Positions 16,551 through 24,894 of a DNA stretch of 64,000 bases are shown here, one piece after another. The DNA comes from Alloalcanivorax dieselolei B5 (GTDB lineage: Bacteria; Pseudomonadota; Gammaproteobacteria; Pseudomonadales; Alcanivoracaceae). The stretch is taken from NCBI RefSeq assembly GCF_000300005.1, contig NC_018691.1:2046001-2110000 (forward strand), read 5' to 3'. A program made the position numbers and the translations under genes. Every line of letters starts with the position of its first letter. Within the stretch, counting starts at the first letter, position 1. A model generated the notes under the pieces. That model ran no database searches and was not told where the DNA came from. It saw only the letters and a program-made list of their open reading frames with translations.

Positions 16551-17870
16551 ATGCGTATGTCTTTCTTCCCCTTCGTTTCGTCACGGTATTTGCCGGGGCT
16601 GGTGGCACTGCTGTTGCCCGGTGTCGCTGCGGCGGACACGCTTAATCAGGCGGACACCGCCTGGATCCTGACCGCCACCGCTTTGGTGTTGTTCATGACC
16701 TTGCCGGGGCTGAGCCTGTTCTATGGCGGCCTGGTGCGCGGCCGGAACGTGCTGTCGGTACTGATGCAGTGTTTCGCCATCGCCTGTCTGGTGTCGCTGA
16801 TCTGGCTGGTGGCCGGCTACTCCCTGGCGTTCACCGATGGTGGCGCCGCCAACGCCTGGATTGGCGGTCTGGATCTGGCGTTCTTCGCCGGCATGACCCG
16901 TGACAGCCTGTCCGGATCCCTGCCGTTGAGCCTGCATGCGCTGTTTCAGATGACCTTCGCCATCATCACTCCGGCGCTGATTGTCGGTGCCTTCGCCGAG
17001 CGGATGCGCTTTGGTGCCATGATGGCGTTCAGCGGCCTGTGGGTGCTGTTGGTGTACGTGCCGGTGTGCCACTGGGTGTGGGGCGGTGGTTGGCTGGCCG
17101 AACTGGGATTGTACGACTTCGCCGGTGGCACCGTGGTGCACATCACCGCCGGGGTGGCGGCGCTGGTGGCGGCCCTGGTGCTGGGCCAACGTAAAGGCTG
17201 GCCCGGGCAGGCGATGACGCCGCACAACATGACCATGACGGTGACCGGCGCCGGCATGCTGTGGGTGGGCTGGTTCGGTTTCAACGGCGGTTCCGCCCTG
17301 GCCGCCGACGGCAACGCCGCCATGGCCATGCTGGTGACCCATATTTCCGCCGCCGCCGGTTCCCTGGCCTGGGTGACCATGGAGTATCTGAAGTTCGGCA
17401 AGCCCTCGGCGCTGGGTATCGCCACCGGCATGGTGGCCGGTCTCGGCACCATCACGCCGGCTTCTGGTTTCGTCGGGCCGGGCGCGGCGCTGGTGATCGG
17501 TCTGTGCGCCGGCGTGCTGTGTTTCTACATGGTGCTGGTGGTGAAACAGAAATGGCGGATCGACGATTCCCTGGATGTGTTCCCGGTGCACGGTGTCGGC
17601 GGCATACTCGGCACGCTGCTGGCCGGGGTGTTCGCGTCCACGGAGCTGGGCGTGTTCTCCGGTTTCGGTTTCGCCAAGCCGGACTACGGCATGCTGCAGC
17701 AAGTGGGCGTGCAGGCATTGGGCGTGGTGGTGACTTTCGTCTACACCGCGGTGGTGACCTGGGGCGTTCTGAAGCTGGTGGGGCTGTTCTCGCCGCTGCG
17801 GGTGACGCCGGACGAAGAGGCCCAGGGTCTGGATCTGGCGTTGCACGAGGAACGTGGCTACGACCTGTAA
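16551..17870 (+). CDS. amtB: Ammonium transporter AmtB
   Basis: 439 residues. A cleavable signal peptide (to about AAA at residue 28) precedes an 11-helix Amt core. The twin pore histidines are visible in VCHWVWGGGW and in FPVHGVGGILGT, and the family signature near DFAGGTVVHITAGVAALVAA is complete. It conducts ammonium across the inner membrane under nitrogen limitation and is normally blocked by GlnK. No glnK lies next to it in this window. The control region at 16328-16442 fits NtrC/sigma-54 induction. The rest of 16203-16550 holds no gene. Confidence 0.95.
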   Translation: MRMSFFPFVSSRYLPGLVALLLPGVAAADTLNQADTAWILTATALVLFMTLPGLSLFYGGLVRGRNVLSVLMQCFAIACLVSLIWLVAGYSLAFTDGGAANAWIGGLDLAFFAGMTRDSLSGSLPLSLHALFQMTFAIITPALIVGAFAERMRFGAMMAFSGLWVLLVYVPVCHWVWGGGWLAELGLYDFAGGTVVHITAGVAALVAALVLGQRKGWPGQAMTPHNMTMTVTGAGMLWVGWFGFNGGSALAADGNAAMAMLVTHISAAAGSLAWVTMEYLKFGKPSALGIATGMVAGLGTITPASGFVGPGAALVIGLCAGVLCFYMVLVVKQKWRIDDSLDVFPVHGVGGILGTLLAGVFASTELGVFSGFGFAKPDYGMLQQVGVQALGVVVTFVYTAVVTWGVLKLVGLFSPLRVTPDEEAQGLDLALHEERGYDL

Positions 17871-17985
17871 AGGCGCCGAACGCCTGACGCTTTAGAACAC
17901 CGGGTCGGGTAAAGCATCGTGGAGATAAATGAGGTTCATCGCGGAATAACGAGAATGTGGGCCTCCATCGGGGATGCGGGTCTGC

Positions 17986-18073
17986 ACGGAGGCCTTCCGG
18001 GATCGCCGTGAATACATCCCTGTAGGCTCCCTGTTTGACATCCCTGTCAAACAGGGTCCCGGAAGGCCTCCGT
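17986..18073. repeat. Compound stem-loop element, copy 1
   Basis: Perfect 17-bp outer arms (ACGGAGGCCTTCCGGGA at 17986-18002; complement at 18057-18073) enclose an inner hairpin CCCTGTTTGAC...GTCAAACAGGG. The segment 18004-18060, beginning CGCCGTGAATAC and containing TCCCTGTAGGCTCCC, recurs in reverse orientation in copy 2 (18215-18322). The 580-base gap between amtB and ppk2 contains only these elements. Confidence 0.8.
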
Positions 18074-18214
18074 ACAGCCCCGCTTCGAGTGAACCGCCGC
18101 GTTCCGGGCTCCAATAACGATGGACCTTTCGGGAGAGGGAAGATGATGCCCTCTATTCCTCTTTGCTGGTTTGGCCACGGTCGAAAGGGCATCCGTAGTC
18201 GTCGGTTACCTCGA

Positions 18215-18322
18215 AGCGGAGCGGCGTTGCCTTTGCGGGACCCTGTCGAACAGGGACGTTCGACCGGGAGCCTACAGGGACGTATTCACGGCGTTCCCGT
18301 AAAGGCGTAACGCCGCTCCGCT
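18215..18322. repeat. Compound stem-loop element, copy 2 (inverted)
   Basis: Outer arms AGCGGAGCGGCGTT... (18215-18240) and their near-complement (18294-18322) enclose a core that, read on the minus strand, repeats the copy 1 core (GTGAATACGTCCCTGTAGG and so on). The outer arms differ entirely from those of copy 1, so the cores match while the stems have different sequence. Confidence 0.8.
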
Positions 18323-18453
18323 GTCCATGATGGAGAGTAATTCCAGTTCCCGCCAAACCGCGATGAACCACAAATAAGCGCTCTTAATGCTTGGTAACGA
18401 CAACGCCATGCCGGGACCGTTATGCTCGGGGTATCGCAATGGGAGACCCCGGC

Positions 18454-19269
18454 ATGGAAATCGACCCCTACGGCTGGCCCGCCGCCGGCACCCTGGACGT
18501 GCGCAAGCTGCCCACTCTCGCCAGTGAACCGCCGCCACCACTGAAAGAGAGCCGGGAACGATTGCATGAGCACCAGCGGCGGCTGTATGCCTGCCAGCGC
18601 TATGGGGTGTTGCTGGTGGTGCAGGGGCTGGATGCGGCTGGCAAGGACAGCCTGATCCGTACTCTGGCGCGGGCCATGGACCCCGCGGCGTTCCGCGCCT
18701 ATTCCTTCGGCCGGCCGCTGGGGGATGAACTCAACCATGACTTTCTCTGGCGGGTATGGCCGCGTTTGCCGGCGCGGGGGCAGGTGGTGGCGTTCAATCG
18801 CAGCCATTATGAGGCGGTCCTGGCCGAGCGGCTCTGGCCGGTGGTCGAGGTCCCGGAAGAGCCGGACTGGCCTGGCCGCTACCAGGCCATCAACGATTTC
18901 GAGCATCATTTGCACCGCGAAGGCACCCGCATCATCAAGGTGTGGCTGAACACCTCGGCGGAGGAGCAGCGCAAGCGTCTGCTCAAGCGTCTCAACAAGC
19001 CACGCAAGCGTTGGAAGTTCGAGCCGGCTGACATTGAGAACTGGTTGTCCCGCGACCTGTATCTGGAACGGGTCAATGAAACGCTGATCGCTACGCATAC
19101 GGGGCACGCTCCCTGGCATCTGATTCCCAATGACGACAAGGGCGACGCCCGTGCCCGGGTGGCGCATGTGCTGGCGGAGACCCTGGCGTATCTGGCGCCG
19201 GATTACCCGCGTGAGAACATTGAGTGCATCGGCCGGTATCGGACTTTGTTGGCCGAGCCGGAGGATTGA
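18454..19269 (+). CDS. ppk2: PPK2-family polyphosphate kinase/phosphotransferase
   Basis: 271 residues from the ATG at 18454, which has GGGAGA 7 bases upstream; an ATG at 18439 is also in frame. Walker A is GLDAAGKD (58-65), FNRSHYE is the Walker B region and the lid module is NKPRKRWKF (181-189). PPK2 enzymes move phosphate between polyphosphate and nucleotides. The short single-domain form is class I or III; which nucleotide is favoured cannot be read with certainty. It stands alone, with repeats upstream. Confidence 0.9.
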   Translation: MEIDPYGWPAAGTLDVRKLPTLASEPPPPLKESRERLHEHQRRLYACQRYGVLLVVQGLDAAGKDSLIRTLARAMDPAAFRAYSFGRPLGDELNHDFLWRVWPRLPARGQVVAFNRSHYEAVLAERLWPVVEVPEEPDWPGRYQAINDFEHHLHREGTRIIKVWLNTSAEEQRKRLLKRLNKPRKRWKFEPADIENWLSRDLYLERVNETLIATHTGHAPWHLIPNDDKGDARARVAHVLAETLAYLAPDYPRENIECIGRYRTLLAEPED

Positions 19270-19407
19270 CCTTTTTGGCCTTCTTGGACCCGCGTACGGC
19301 TATTGCCACCCCCCAAGCCTTTCTATAAGGTACGGGAAAGTTTCGAACGGCCGTTTGAAAAGGAAAGGCGCGTCTCGAAGCCCTATCCCTTGAGCGAGGA
19401 GAACATA

Positions 19408-19794
19408 ATGAGCGTTGAATTCCTGTCAGACGAATGGTTCGCGAAAGTGAAGGAAATTCGGGATGCGGCCGGCGACGTGTCCGCTCCGGCGGCTCTGGCC
19501 GATCTGGTGATCAACATTACGGTCAGCGGCGACGGTGGCGAGAAGGCGTTGTCCCTGGTGGGCGGTATGATCGAGGAAGGGCATCGCGACGAAGCGCCCA
19601 CCACTCTGATTCTGCCGCCCGATCTGGCCAAGCGCATTTTCATCGAAGGCGACCAGTCCGCCGGCATGCAGGGCTTCATGAGCGGCCAGATCCGTATCGA
19701 AGGTGACATGAGCAAGCTGATGGCGCTGCAATCCGCCCAGCCCACCGACGATCAGAAGCAACTGATGAAGCAGATTCAGGACATCACTGCCTGA
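19408..19794 (+). CDS. SCP2 sterol-binding-domain protein
   Basis: 128 residues from the ATG at 19408, preceded by GAGGAG; upstream in-frame codons are not conserved-looking. The whole protein is one SCP2-like lipid-binding domain, with the typical LVINITVSGDGG strands, APTTLILPPDLAKRIF and the GFMSGQIRIEGDMSKLMAL tunnel segment. Such proteins bind acyl-CoA or other hydrophobic ligands in the cytoplasm. Common in hydrocarbon-using marine bacteria; exact ligand unknown. A terminator follows directly. Confidence 0.88.
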   Translation: MSVEFLSDEWFAKVKEIRDAAGDVSAPAALADLVINITVSGDGGEKALSLVGGMIEEGHRDEAPTTLILPPDLAKRIFIEGDQSAGMQGFMSGQIRIEGDMSKLMALQSAQPTDDQKQLMKQIQDITA

Positions 19795-19810
19795 TCACCG
19801 CCTTCTCAGC

Positions 19811-19845
19811 AAACGCCCGGTGCCTTCGTGGCCCGGGCGTTTTTT
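19811..19845 (+). terminator. Rho-independent terminator after the SCP2 gene
   Basis: AAACGCCCGG (19811-19820) pairs with CCGGGCGTTT, followed by a run of T to 19845. It begins 17 bases past the stop codon. Confidence 0.9.
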
Positions 19846-19852
19846 ATGGGGG

Positions 19853-20040
19853 CGCCGCTTGCACGCTTACATGCGACCGCAACACGCAAACACGCTTGCA
19901 CGCCATGCTTGCTGGCCTGGTAGCCATACGTAAAGGGCTGGTTGCTCGGGAAGTCAGGGGCGGGCCAGCATGTCTCCAGGACCGGCTATCCGGTTTTGGA
20001 TTTAGCGTGCCAGCGTGTTGCGTGTAAGCGTGCAAGCGCC
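19853..20040. repeat. Inverted pair of ACACGC-rich repeats (copy 1)
   Basis: The left arm 19853-19903 (CGCTTGCACGCTTACATGCG... and several CACGC units) is matched in reverse by 20002-20040, whose complement begins GGCGCTTGCACGCTTACACG. The arms are about 100 bases apart. The same words recur at 57773-57858. No gene lies in 19846-20141. Confidence 0.75.
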
Positions 20041-20141
20041 TCCCTTTGGCCTCTCCCCGCGATATCCGCTATCCTCTGCCACCCGACCCGATGTTGCCGG
20101 CATGCCCCGGCGACCTTTCCTGACCGGTTCAAGGATACGCC

Positions 20142-22061
20142 GTGACTCGCGCCAGCGAATTGCTTAATGATGCCGACCATATGGGCCGCCTGCTGGAGGG
20201 CTATCGCCCCCGCGAGCCCCAGTTGCGCATGGCCGACGCGGTGGACGCGGCGATCCGTTCCCACGGCACTTTGCTGGTGGAGGCGGAAACCGGCACCGGC
20301 AAGACCCTGGCTTATTTGCTGCCGGCGCTGCTCGGCGATGGCCCCACGCTGGTCTCCACCGGTACCAAGAGTCTCCAGGATCAGTTGTTCTTCAAGGATC
20401 TGCCGGTGGTGCTCAAGGCGCTGCCGGTACCGCGCAAAGTGGCCCTGCTGAAGGGGCGCGCCAACTATCTGTGCCCCTACCGCCTGGAACTGCACCAGGA
20501 AGAAGCCCGTTTCCTGACGCGGGAAACCGCCGAGCAGTTGCAGATCGTCGCCCATTGGGCCGGCCGTACCCGTTCAGGTGATATCGCAGAGTTGAAGCAG
20601 TTGCCGGAAGACGCGCCGGTGTGGCCCTGGGTGACCAGCACCGCGGATAACTGCCTGGGCGCGGAGTGCCCGCGCCATTCCGAATGCCCCTTGATGAACG
20701 CCCGGCGGGAGGCCCAGGAGGCGGACCTGGTGGTGGTCAACCATCACTTGTTCTTCGCCAATGCGGCGTTGCGCGGGGAAGGGGTGAGCGAGCTGCTGCC
20801 CAGTGTCAACACGGTGATTTTCGACGAGGCGCACCAGTTGCCCGAGGTGGCGGCCAATTTCTTTGGCGATTCGCTGAGTACCCGGCAGCTTCAGGAGCTG
20901 GGACGGGACAGCCTGTCGGAGGCGTCCAGCAATGCCATCGATGTGGGCGAGCTGAATCGTCGTATCAGCGCCCTGGATAAGGCTTGTCAGGATTTCCGCC
21001 TCAGCCTCGGTGAGCAGGAACGCCGCGCGCCCTGGTCCGAGGTGGCGGAATTGGAGGCGGTGCGGGAAGCGGGGCAGGCGCTGCGCGAGGCCACCTCGGA
21101 ACTGGAAGCCTTCCTCAAACCCCACGCCAAGGCCAGCCGGGGATTGGAAGCCTGTGCCCGACGCGCCTGGGAGCATCTGCGTACTCTGGAGAATCTGTTG
21201 GAGGCGCAGGCGCCGAATCGGGTCTATTGGTTCGAGACGTTTCGTCGCACCGCGGTGCTGCACGGCACCCCGTTGTCGGTGGCGGCGCAACTCCGGGCTC
21301 AACGGGAACAGCACCCCTGTGCCTGGGTGCTGACCTCCGCCACCCTGTCCGTGGCTGGCCGTTTCGAGCATTTACAGAAGCGTCTGGGACTGGACGAGGC
21401 CGAGACGCTGCGTCTGGAAAGCCCGTTCGATTTCAAACGCCAGGCGGTGTTTTACGCTCCGGATGGCCTGCCGGCGCCGTCCTCGCCGGGGTATACCGCG
21501 GCGCTCTCCGAAGCCATGGTGCCGGTGATCGAAGCGGCCGAGGGGCGGACCTTTTTTCTGTTCACCAGCCATCGGGCGTTGCGCGAAGCCGCCGGTATTC
21601 TGCGCCAGCGCCTGAGCTATCCGTTGCTGGTGCAGGGCGAGGCCGGTCGCCGGGAATTGCTGGACGAGTTCCGGCGTCTGGGCAATGCGGTGTTGCTTGG
21701 CACCAGCAGTTTCTGGGAAGGCATTGATGTGCGAGGCGATGCGCTGAGCTGTGTCATAATCGACAAGCTGCCGTTCGCGTCGCCGGGTGATCCGGTGGCG
21801 GCGGCCCGCATCGAGTACATCAATCGCAACGGCGGTAACGCCTTTCGTGATTACCAACTGCCCCAGGCGGTGCTGGCCCTGCGTCAGGGCGCCGGCCGTC
21901 TGATCCGCGATCCGCAGGACACCGGCCTGCTGGTGGTGGCGGATCCGCGCCTGCTCAGCAAGGGCTACGGGCGCATGTTCATCGACAGCCTGCCGGGCAT
22001 GACCCGCACCCGCAAGCTGGAGGTGGTGAAACGTTTTTTCGATTACATCAGGAATCGCTGA
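20142..22061 (+). CDS. yoaA: DinG-family ATP-dependent DNA helicase YoaA
   Basis: 639 residues, matching YoaA (636 in E. coli) rather than the longer DinG. It is an XPD-like superfamily 2 helicase: Walker A ETGTGKT (49-55), iron-sulfur cysteines at 111, 171, 176 and 182, DEAH box (228-231) and C-terminal motif VI QGAGRLIRD. It unwinds DNA 5' to 3' and in E. coli works with HolC in repair of stalled replication. Start is a GTG with AAGGA upstream. First gene of a tight chain that runs to rsmJ. Confidence 0.92.
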   Translation: MTRASELLNDADHMGRLLEGYRPREPQLRMADAVDAAIRSHGTLLVEAETGTGKTLAYLLPALLGDGPTLVSTGTKSLQDQLFFKDLPVVLKALPVPRKVALLKGRANYLCPYRLELHQEEARFLTRETAEQLQIVAHWAGRTRSGDIAELKQLPEDAPVWPWVTSTADNCLGAECPRHSECPLMNARREAQEADLVVVNHHLFFANAALRGEGVSELLPSVNTVIFDEAHQLPEVAANFFGDSLSTRQLQELGRDSLSEASSNAIDVGELNRRISALDKACQDFRLSLGEQERRAPWSEVAELEAVREAGQALREATSELEAFLKPHAKASRGLEACARRAWEHLRTLENLLEAQAPNRVYWFETFRRTAVLHGTPLSVAAQLRAQREQHPCAWVLTSATLSVAGRFEHLQKRLGLDEAETLRLESPFDFKRQAVFYAPDGLPAPSSPGYTAALSEAMVPVIEAAEGRTFFLFTSHRALREAAGILRQRLSYPLLVQGEAGRRELLDEFRRLGNAVLLGTSSFWEGIDVRGDALSCVIIDKLPFASPGDPVAAARIEYINRNGGNAFRDYQLPQAVLALRQGAGRLIRDPQDTGLLVVADPRLLSKGYGRMFIDSLPGMTRTRKLEVVKRFFDYIRNR

Positions 22062-22122
22062 CCGTGCCCGGCACCGTGTTCCGCCGGATCGGCTCCGCGA
22101 CCTTCTCGGGAGTAGCCAGCCG

Positions 22123-22800
22123 ATGACCCGTATTGTCGCCATCGAAACCGCCACCGACGCCTGCTCCGTGGCGCTGTGGCAGGACGGTGCCGTATTGGAA
22201 AAGTTCGAACCCGGCGCGCGCCGGCAAACCGAACGGGTATTGCCGATGGTGGAGGAACTCCTGGCCGAAGCGGGCATCGAACTCTCCTCGGTGGACGCGC
22301 TGGCGTTTGGTCAGGGCCCGGGTTCCTTCACCGGGGTGCGCGTCGCCACCTCGGTGGTGCAGGGGCTGGCCTTTTCACTGGACTTGCCGGTGGTCGGTGT
22401 CTCCACCCTGGCATCCTGTGCCTTGGCCGCCCATGATCGCCATCCCCGCTTTCAACGGATCGTCGCGGTGTTCGACGCCCGCATGGGGGAAGTGTATCTC
22501 GGTGCTTATCGCTGTGGCGGGGACGAGGTGGAAGCGCTGTGTGATGAAGGGGTGTTCGCGCCGGAACGGATTCCCGTGCTGGATGGCGGCGACTGGCTGC
22601 TGGCCGGTTCCGGAACGGTTTACCAGGACGCGCTGCGCGACCGCCTGACCTGGGCCGGGATGGACGCCGAGGCGATGCCTCGCGCGGCCACCGTGGCTCG
22701 TCTGGCGGTGGCGGCGGTACGGGAAGGTCGCACCGTGCCGGCCGAGCAGGCGCAGCCGGTTTATTTGCGCGATCGGGTGGTTCAGATAGGGAGCAAGTAA
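22123..22800 (+). CDS. tsaB: tRNA threonylcarbamoyladenosine biosynthesis protein TsaB
   Basis: 225 residues. The ASKHA-type N-terminus IVAIETATDACSVALW and the FGQGPGSFTGVRVA motif (near residue 67) identify TsaB. It is the inactive TsaD paralogue that scaffolds TsaD and TsaE in making t6A37 of ANN-decoding tRNAs. Located 61 bases after yoaA; its stop overlaps the next start by one base (TAATG). Confidence 0.94.
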   Translation: MTRIVAIETATDACSVALWQDGAVLEKFEPGARRQTERVLPMVEELLAEAGIELSSVDALAFGQGPGSFTGVRVATSVVQGLAFSLDLPVVGVSTLASCALAAHDRHPRFQRIVAVFDARMGEVYLGAYRCGGDEVEALCDEGVFAPERIPVLDGGDWLLAGSGTVYQDALRDRLTWAGMDAEAMPRAATVARLAVAAVREGRTVPAEQAQPVYLRDRVVQIGSK

Positions 22801-23237
22801 TGATCGAGTGGGATTTGCCGAATGTGCACCATCTGCAAGTGGTGGTGCCGAAGCAGGCCATTGATGTCATGGGCCACGTCAACAACACCGAGTATCTGCG
22901 TTTCATGGAGCAGATCGCCTGGCACCACACCCAGGCGCTGGGGTTGGGCTGGGATAAATACCAGCAGCTCAACCGTGGCATGGTGGCGCGTCGTACCGAA
23001 GTGGATTATCTGGCGCCGGCGTTCGAAGGGGAGTCACTGCTGGTCGGCACCTGGATCGTGGAGAACGACGAGCGCATCAGTATCACCCGCCGTTATCAAA
23101 TCATCCGTGAATCCGATGGGCTGACGCTGCTGCGTGGCCGTACCCGCTGGGTCTGCGTGGCGCTGGATTCGGGCAAACCCCGCCGTATGCCGCCGGAGTT
23201 TTTGTCCGGTTACCAACTTACCGCCCGGGAAGACTGA
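22800..23237 (+). CDS. Acyl-CoA thioesterase, 4HBT hotdog-fold family
   Basis: 145 residues forming one hotdog domain. The active-site pattern [20 protein letters not shown], with the aspartate of the 4-hydroxybenzoyl-CoA thioesterase type, lies near residues 22-41. It would hydrolyse acyl-CoA thioesters in the cytoplasm; chain-length preference is unknown. Start codon overlaps the tsaB stop, so it is co-translated with it. Confidence 0.85.
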   Translation: MIEWDLPNVHHLQVVVPKQAIDVMGHVNNTEYLRFMEQIAWHHTQALGLGWDKYQQLNRGMVARRTEVDYLAPAFEGESLLVGTWIVENDERISITRRYQIIRESDGLTLLRGRTRWVCVALDSGKPRRMPPEFLSGYQLTARED

Positions 23238-23242
23238 GCCGA

Positions 23243-24058
23243 ATGGATGCCTTTCAAGCCGTTATCCTGGCCCTGATCCAGGGCCTTACTGAATTCCTGC
23301 CCATCTCCAGCTCCGCTCATTTGATTCTGCCCTCGGCCCTGTTCGGCTGGCCCGACCAAGGGCTGGCTTTTGACGTGGCGGTGCATCTGGGAACCCTGCT
23401 GGCGGTGGTGGTGTATTACCGCCGGGATCTGTTGGCGATGACCGGTGGCAGCCTGAAGGGGATCCGCACCAGCACCATGAACAGCGAGTTGCGTCTGACC
23501 CTGCTGGTGGGGCTGGCGACAATACCGGCGGTGGCCGCCGGTTTTCTGGCCAAGGATCTGATCGAGAACGAATTGCGCTCGGCCATGGTGATCGCGGTGA
23601 CCACGGTACTTTTTGGTGTGCTGTTGTGGCTCGCGGACGTGCTGGGCGCGCGTCGGCGCGGTACCGAGACCATGGGCGTGGGCAGTGCCTTGTTGATCGG
23701 TGTGGCGCAGGCGTTGGCGTTGATCCCCGGCACCTCGCGCAGTGGCATTACCATCACCGCGGCGTTGGCGCTGGGCTTTCGCCGTGAAGACGCGGCCCGC
23801 TTTTCCTTTCTGATGTCGATACCGGTGATTCTTGGCGCCGGCCTGCTCAAGGCCAAGGATCTGGCGGAAAGCACGGTGCCGGTGGACTGGCTGCACCTGA
23901 TCCTGGGCGTGGCGGTCAGTGGTGTGGTGGCCTACCTGACCATTGTGTTCTTCCTGCGTTTGCTGGATCGCATCGGCATGCTGCCGTTCATGATCTACCG
24001 GCTGTTGCTGGGCGGTGTGCTGTTCTACGTTATTTATTCGGCAACGGCGCTGTCTTGA
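23243..24058 (+). CDS. uppP: Undecaprenyl-diphosphatase UppP (BacA)
   Basis: 271 residues, the usual length. Hallmark motifs are present: [18 protein letters not shown] (near residue 15) and [10 protein letters not shown] (near residue 164), which form the active site of this integral membrane phosphatase. It regenerates undecaprenyl phosphate for peptidoglycan and O-antigen synthesis and gives bacitracin tolerance when abundant. Eight hydrophobic segments. The next gene begins within its stop codon. Confidence 0.95.
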   Translation: MDAFQAVILALIQGLTEFLPISSSAHLILPSALFGWPDQGLAFDVAVHLGTLLAVVVYYRRDLLAMTGGSLKGIRTSTMNSELRLTLLVGLATIPAVAAGFLAKDLIENELRSAMVIAVTTVLFGVLLWLADVLGARRRGTETMGVGSALLIGVAQALALIPGTSRSGITITAALALGFRREDAARFSFLMSIPVILGAGLLKAKDLAESTVPVDWLHLILGVAVSGVVAYLTIVFFLRLLDRIGMLPFMIYRLLLGGVLFYVIYSATALS

Positions 24059-24801
24059 TACCTCTGGCCTGTCTCCCCGGCGCCCCGGACCTGAAGGGTG
24101 TCCCTCGTGTAAAGGATGTGGCCAGTGCCCGGGAGCAAGGCGTTGAACTGGTGCTTGGGCGCGTCGACGACCGCCTTTCCTTATGGGCGCCGGGGCAAAA
24201 AGCAGCGCCTTTGTGCGTGGATTTCCTCGGTGGCCGCCAGGGGTACCGTCTGGCCGCGGACCGGGTGCGTCATGAGCGATTGATCAAGGCGTTGGGGAAA
24301 GTCGTCAACGAGCCGGCGCGGGTCTGCGATCTCACCGCTGGCCTTGGCCGCGATTCAGCGTTGATGGCCCAAGCCGGCTTTCAGGTACTAATGGTGGAGC
24401 GCGAGCCGGTGCTGCATGCCTTGCTGGCGGACGGGTTGGCGCGTGCGGCGGGCACGCCGCTGGCGTCCCATCTCACTCTGTTGCCGCTTGCCGACGCGCG
24501 GGATCTGACGGTTGTTCTGGAAGGACCGTTCCACGCGGTGTTTCTCGATCCCATGTTTCCGCCCAGGGACAAAAGCGCGGCGGTAAAGCAGGATCTGCGC
24601 TGGTTGCAGCAGTTGTGTCGGTACCCGGATGAGGACGAGGAGCAGGCGTTGCTGGCCATGGCGCAGAGCCTGGACGCGCGCAAGGTGGTGGTCAAGCGTC
24701 CGCGACGGGCGCCGCCGCTGGCGGCGGTGGCGGCCTCGCACAGTCTCGAGGGCAAGACCGTTCGCTTTGATGTCTACACTTCACCCTCCGTCCGCAAGTG
24801 A
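24055..24801 (+). CDS. rsmJ: 16S rRNA (guanine1516-N2)-methyltransferase RsmJ
   Basis: 248 residues. SAM-binding [18 protein letters not shown] (near residue 98) and the RsmJ-type YLDPMFP equivalent [13 protein letters not shown] (near 162), then [13 protein letters not shown], match RsmJ/YhiQ. It methylates G1516 of 16S rRNA. The likely start is a TTG overlapping the uppP stop; a GTG a few codons in is an alternative. It faces plsB across a REP-like doublet. Confidence 0.9.
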   Translation: MIPLACLPGAPDLKGVPRVKDVASAREQGVELVLGRVDDRLSLWAPGQKAAPLCVDFLGGRQGYRLAADRVRHERLIKALGKVVNEPARVCDLTAGLGRDSALMAQAGFQVLMVEREPVLHALLADGLARAAGTPLASHLTLLPLADARDLTVVLEGPFHAVFLDPMFPPRDKSAAVKQDLRWLQQLCRYPDEDEEQALLAMAQSLDARKVVVKRPRRAPPLAAVAASHSLEGKTVRFDVYTSPSVRK

Positions 24802-24830
24802 ATGTGCCAATGCCAGAGGGCCGGATTGGC

Positions 24831-24893
24831 CAGCAGGCTGGCTCCCACAATTGCGCTACGAAGCCGCTGTGGGAGCTTGCCTGCAAGCGAATC
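24831..24893. repeat. REP-like inverted doublet between rsmJ and plsB
   Basis: AGGCTGGCTCCCACA (24835-24849) and TGTGGGAGCTTGCCT (24868-24882) form inverted arms; the centre contains CTACGAAGCCGC as in the unit at 9511. It sits between two convergent genes, a usual REP position, and may protect both transcripts. Confidence 0.7.
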
Positions 24894-24894
24894 T

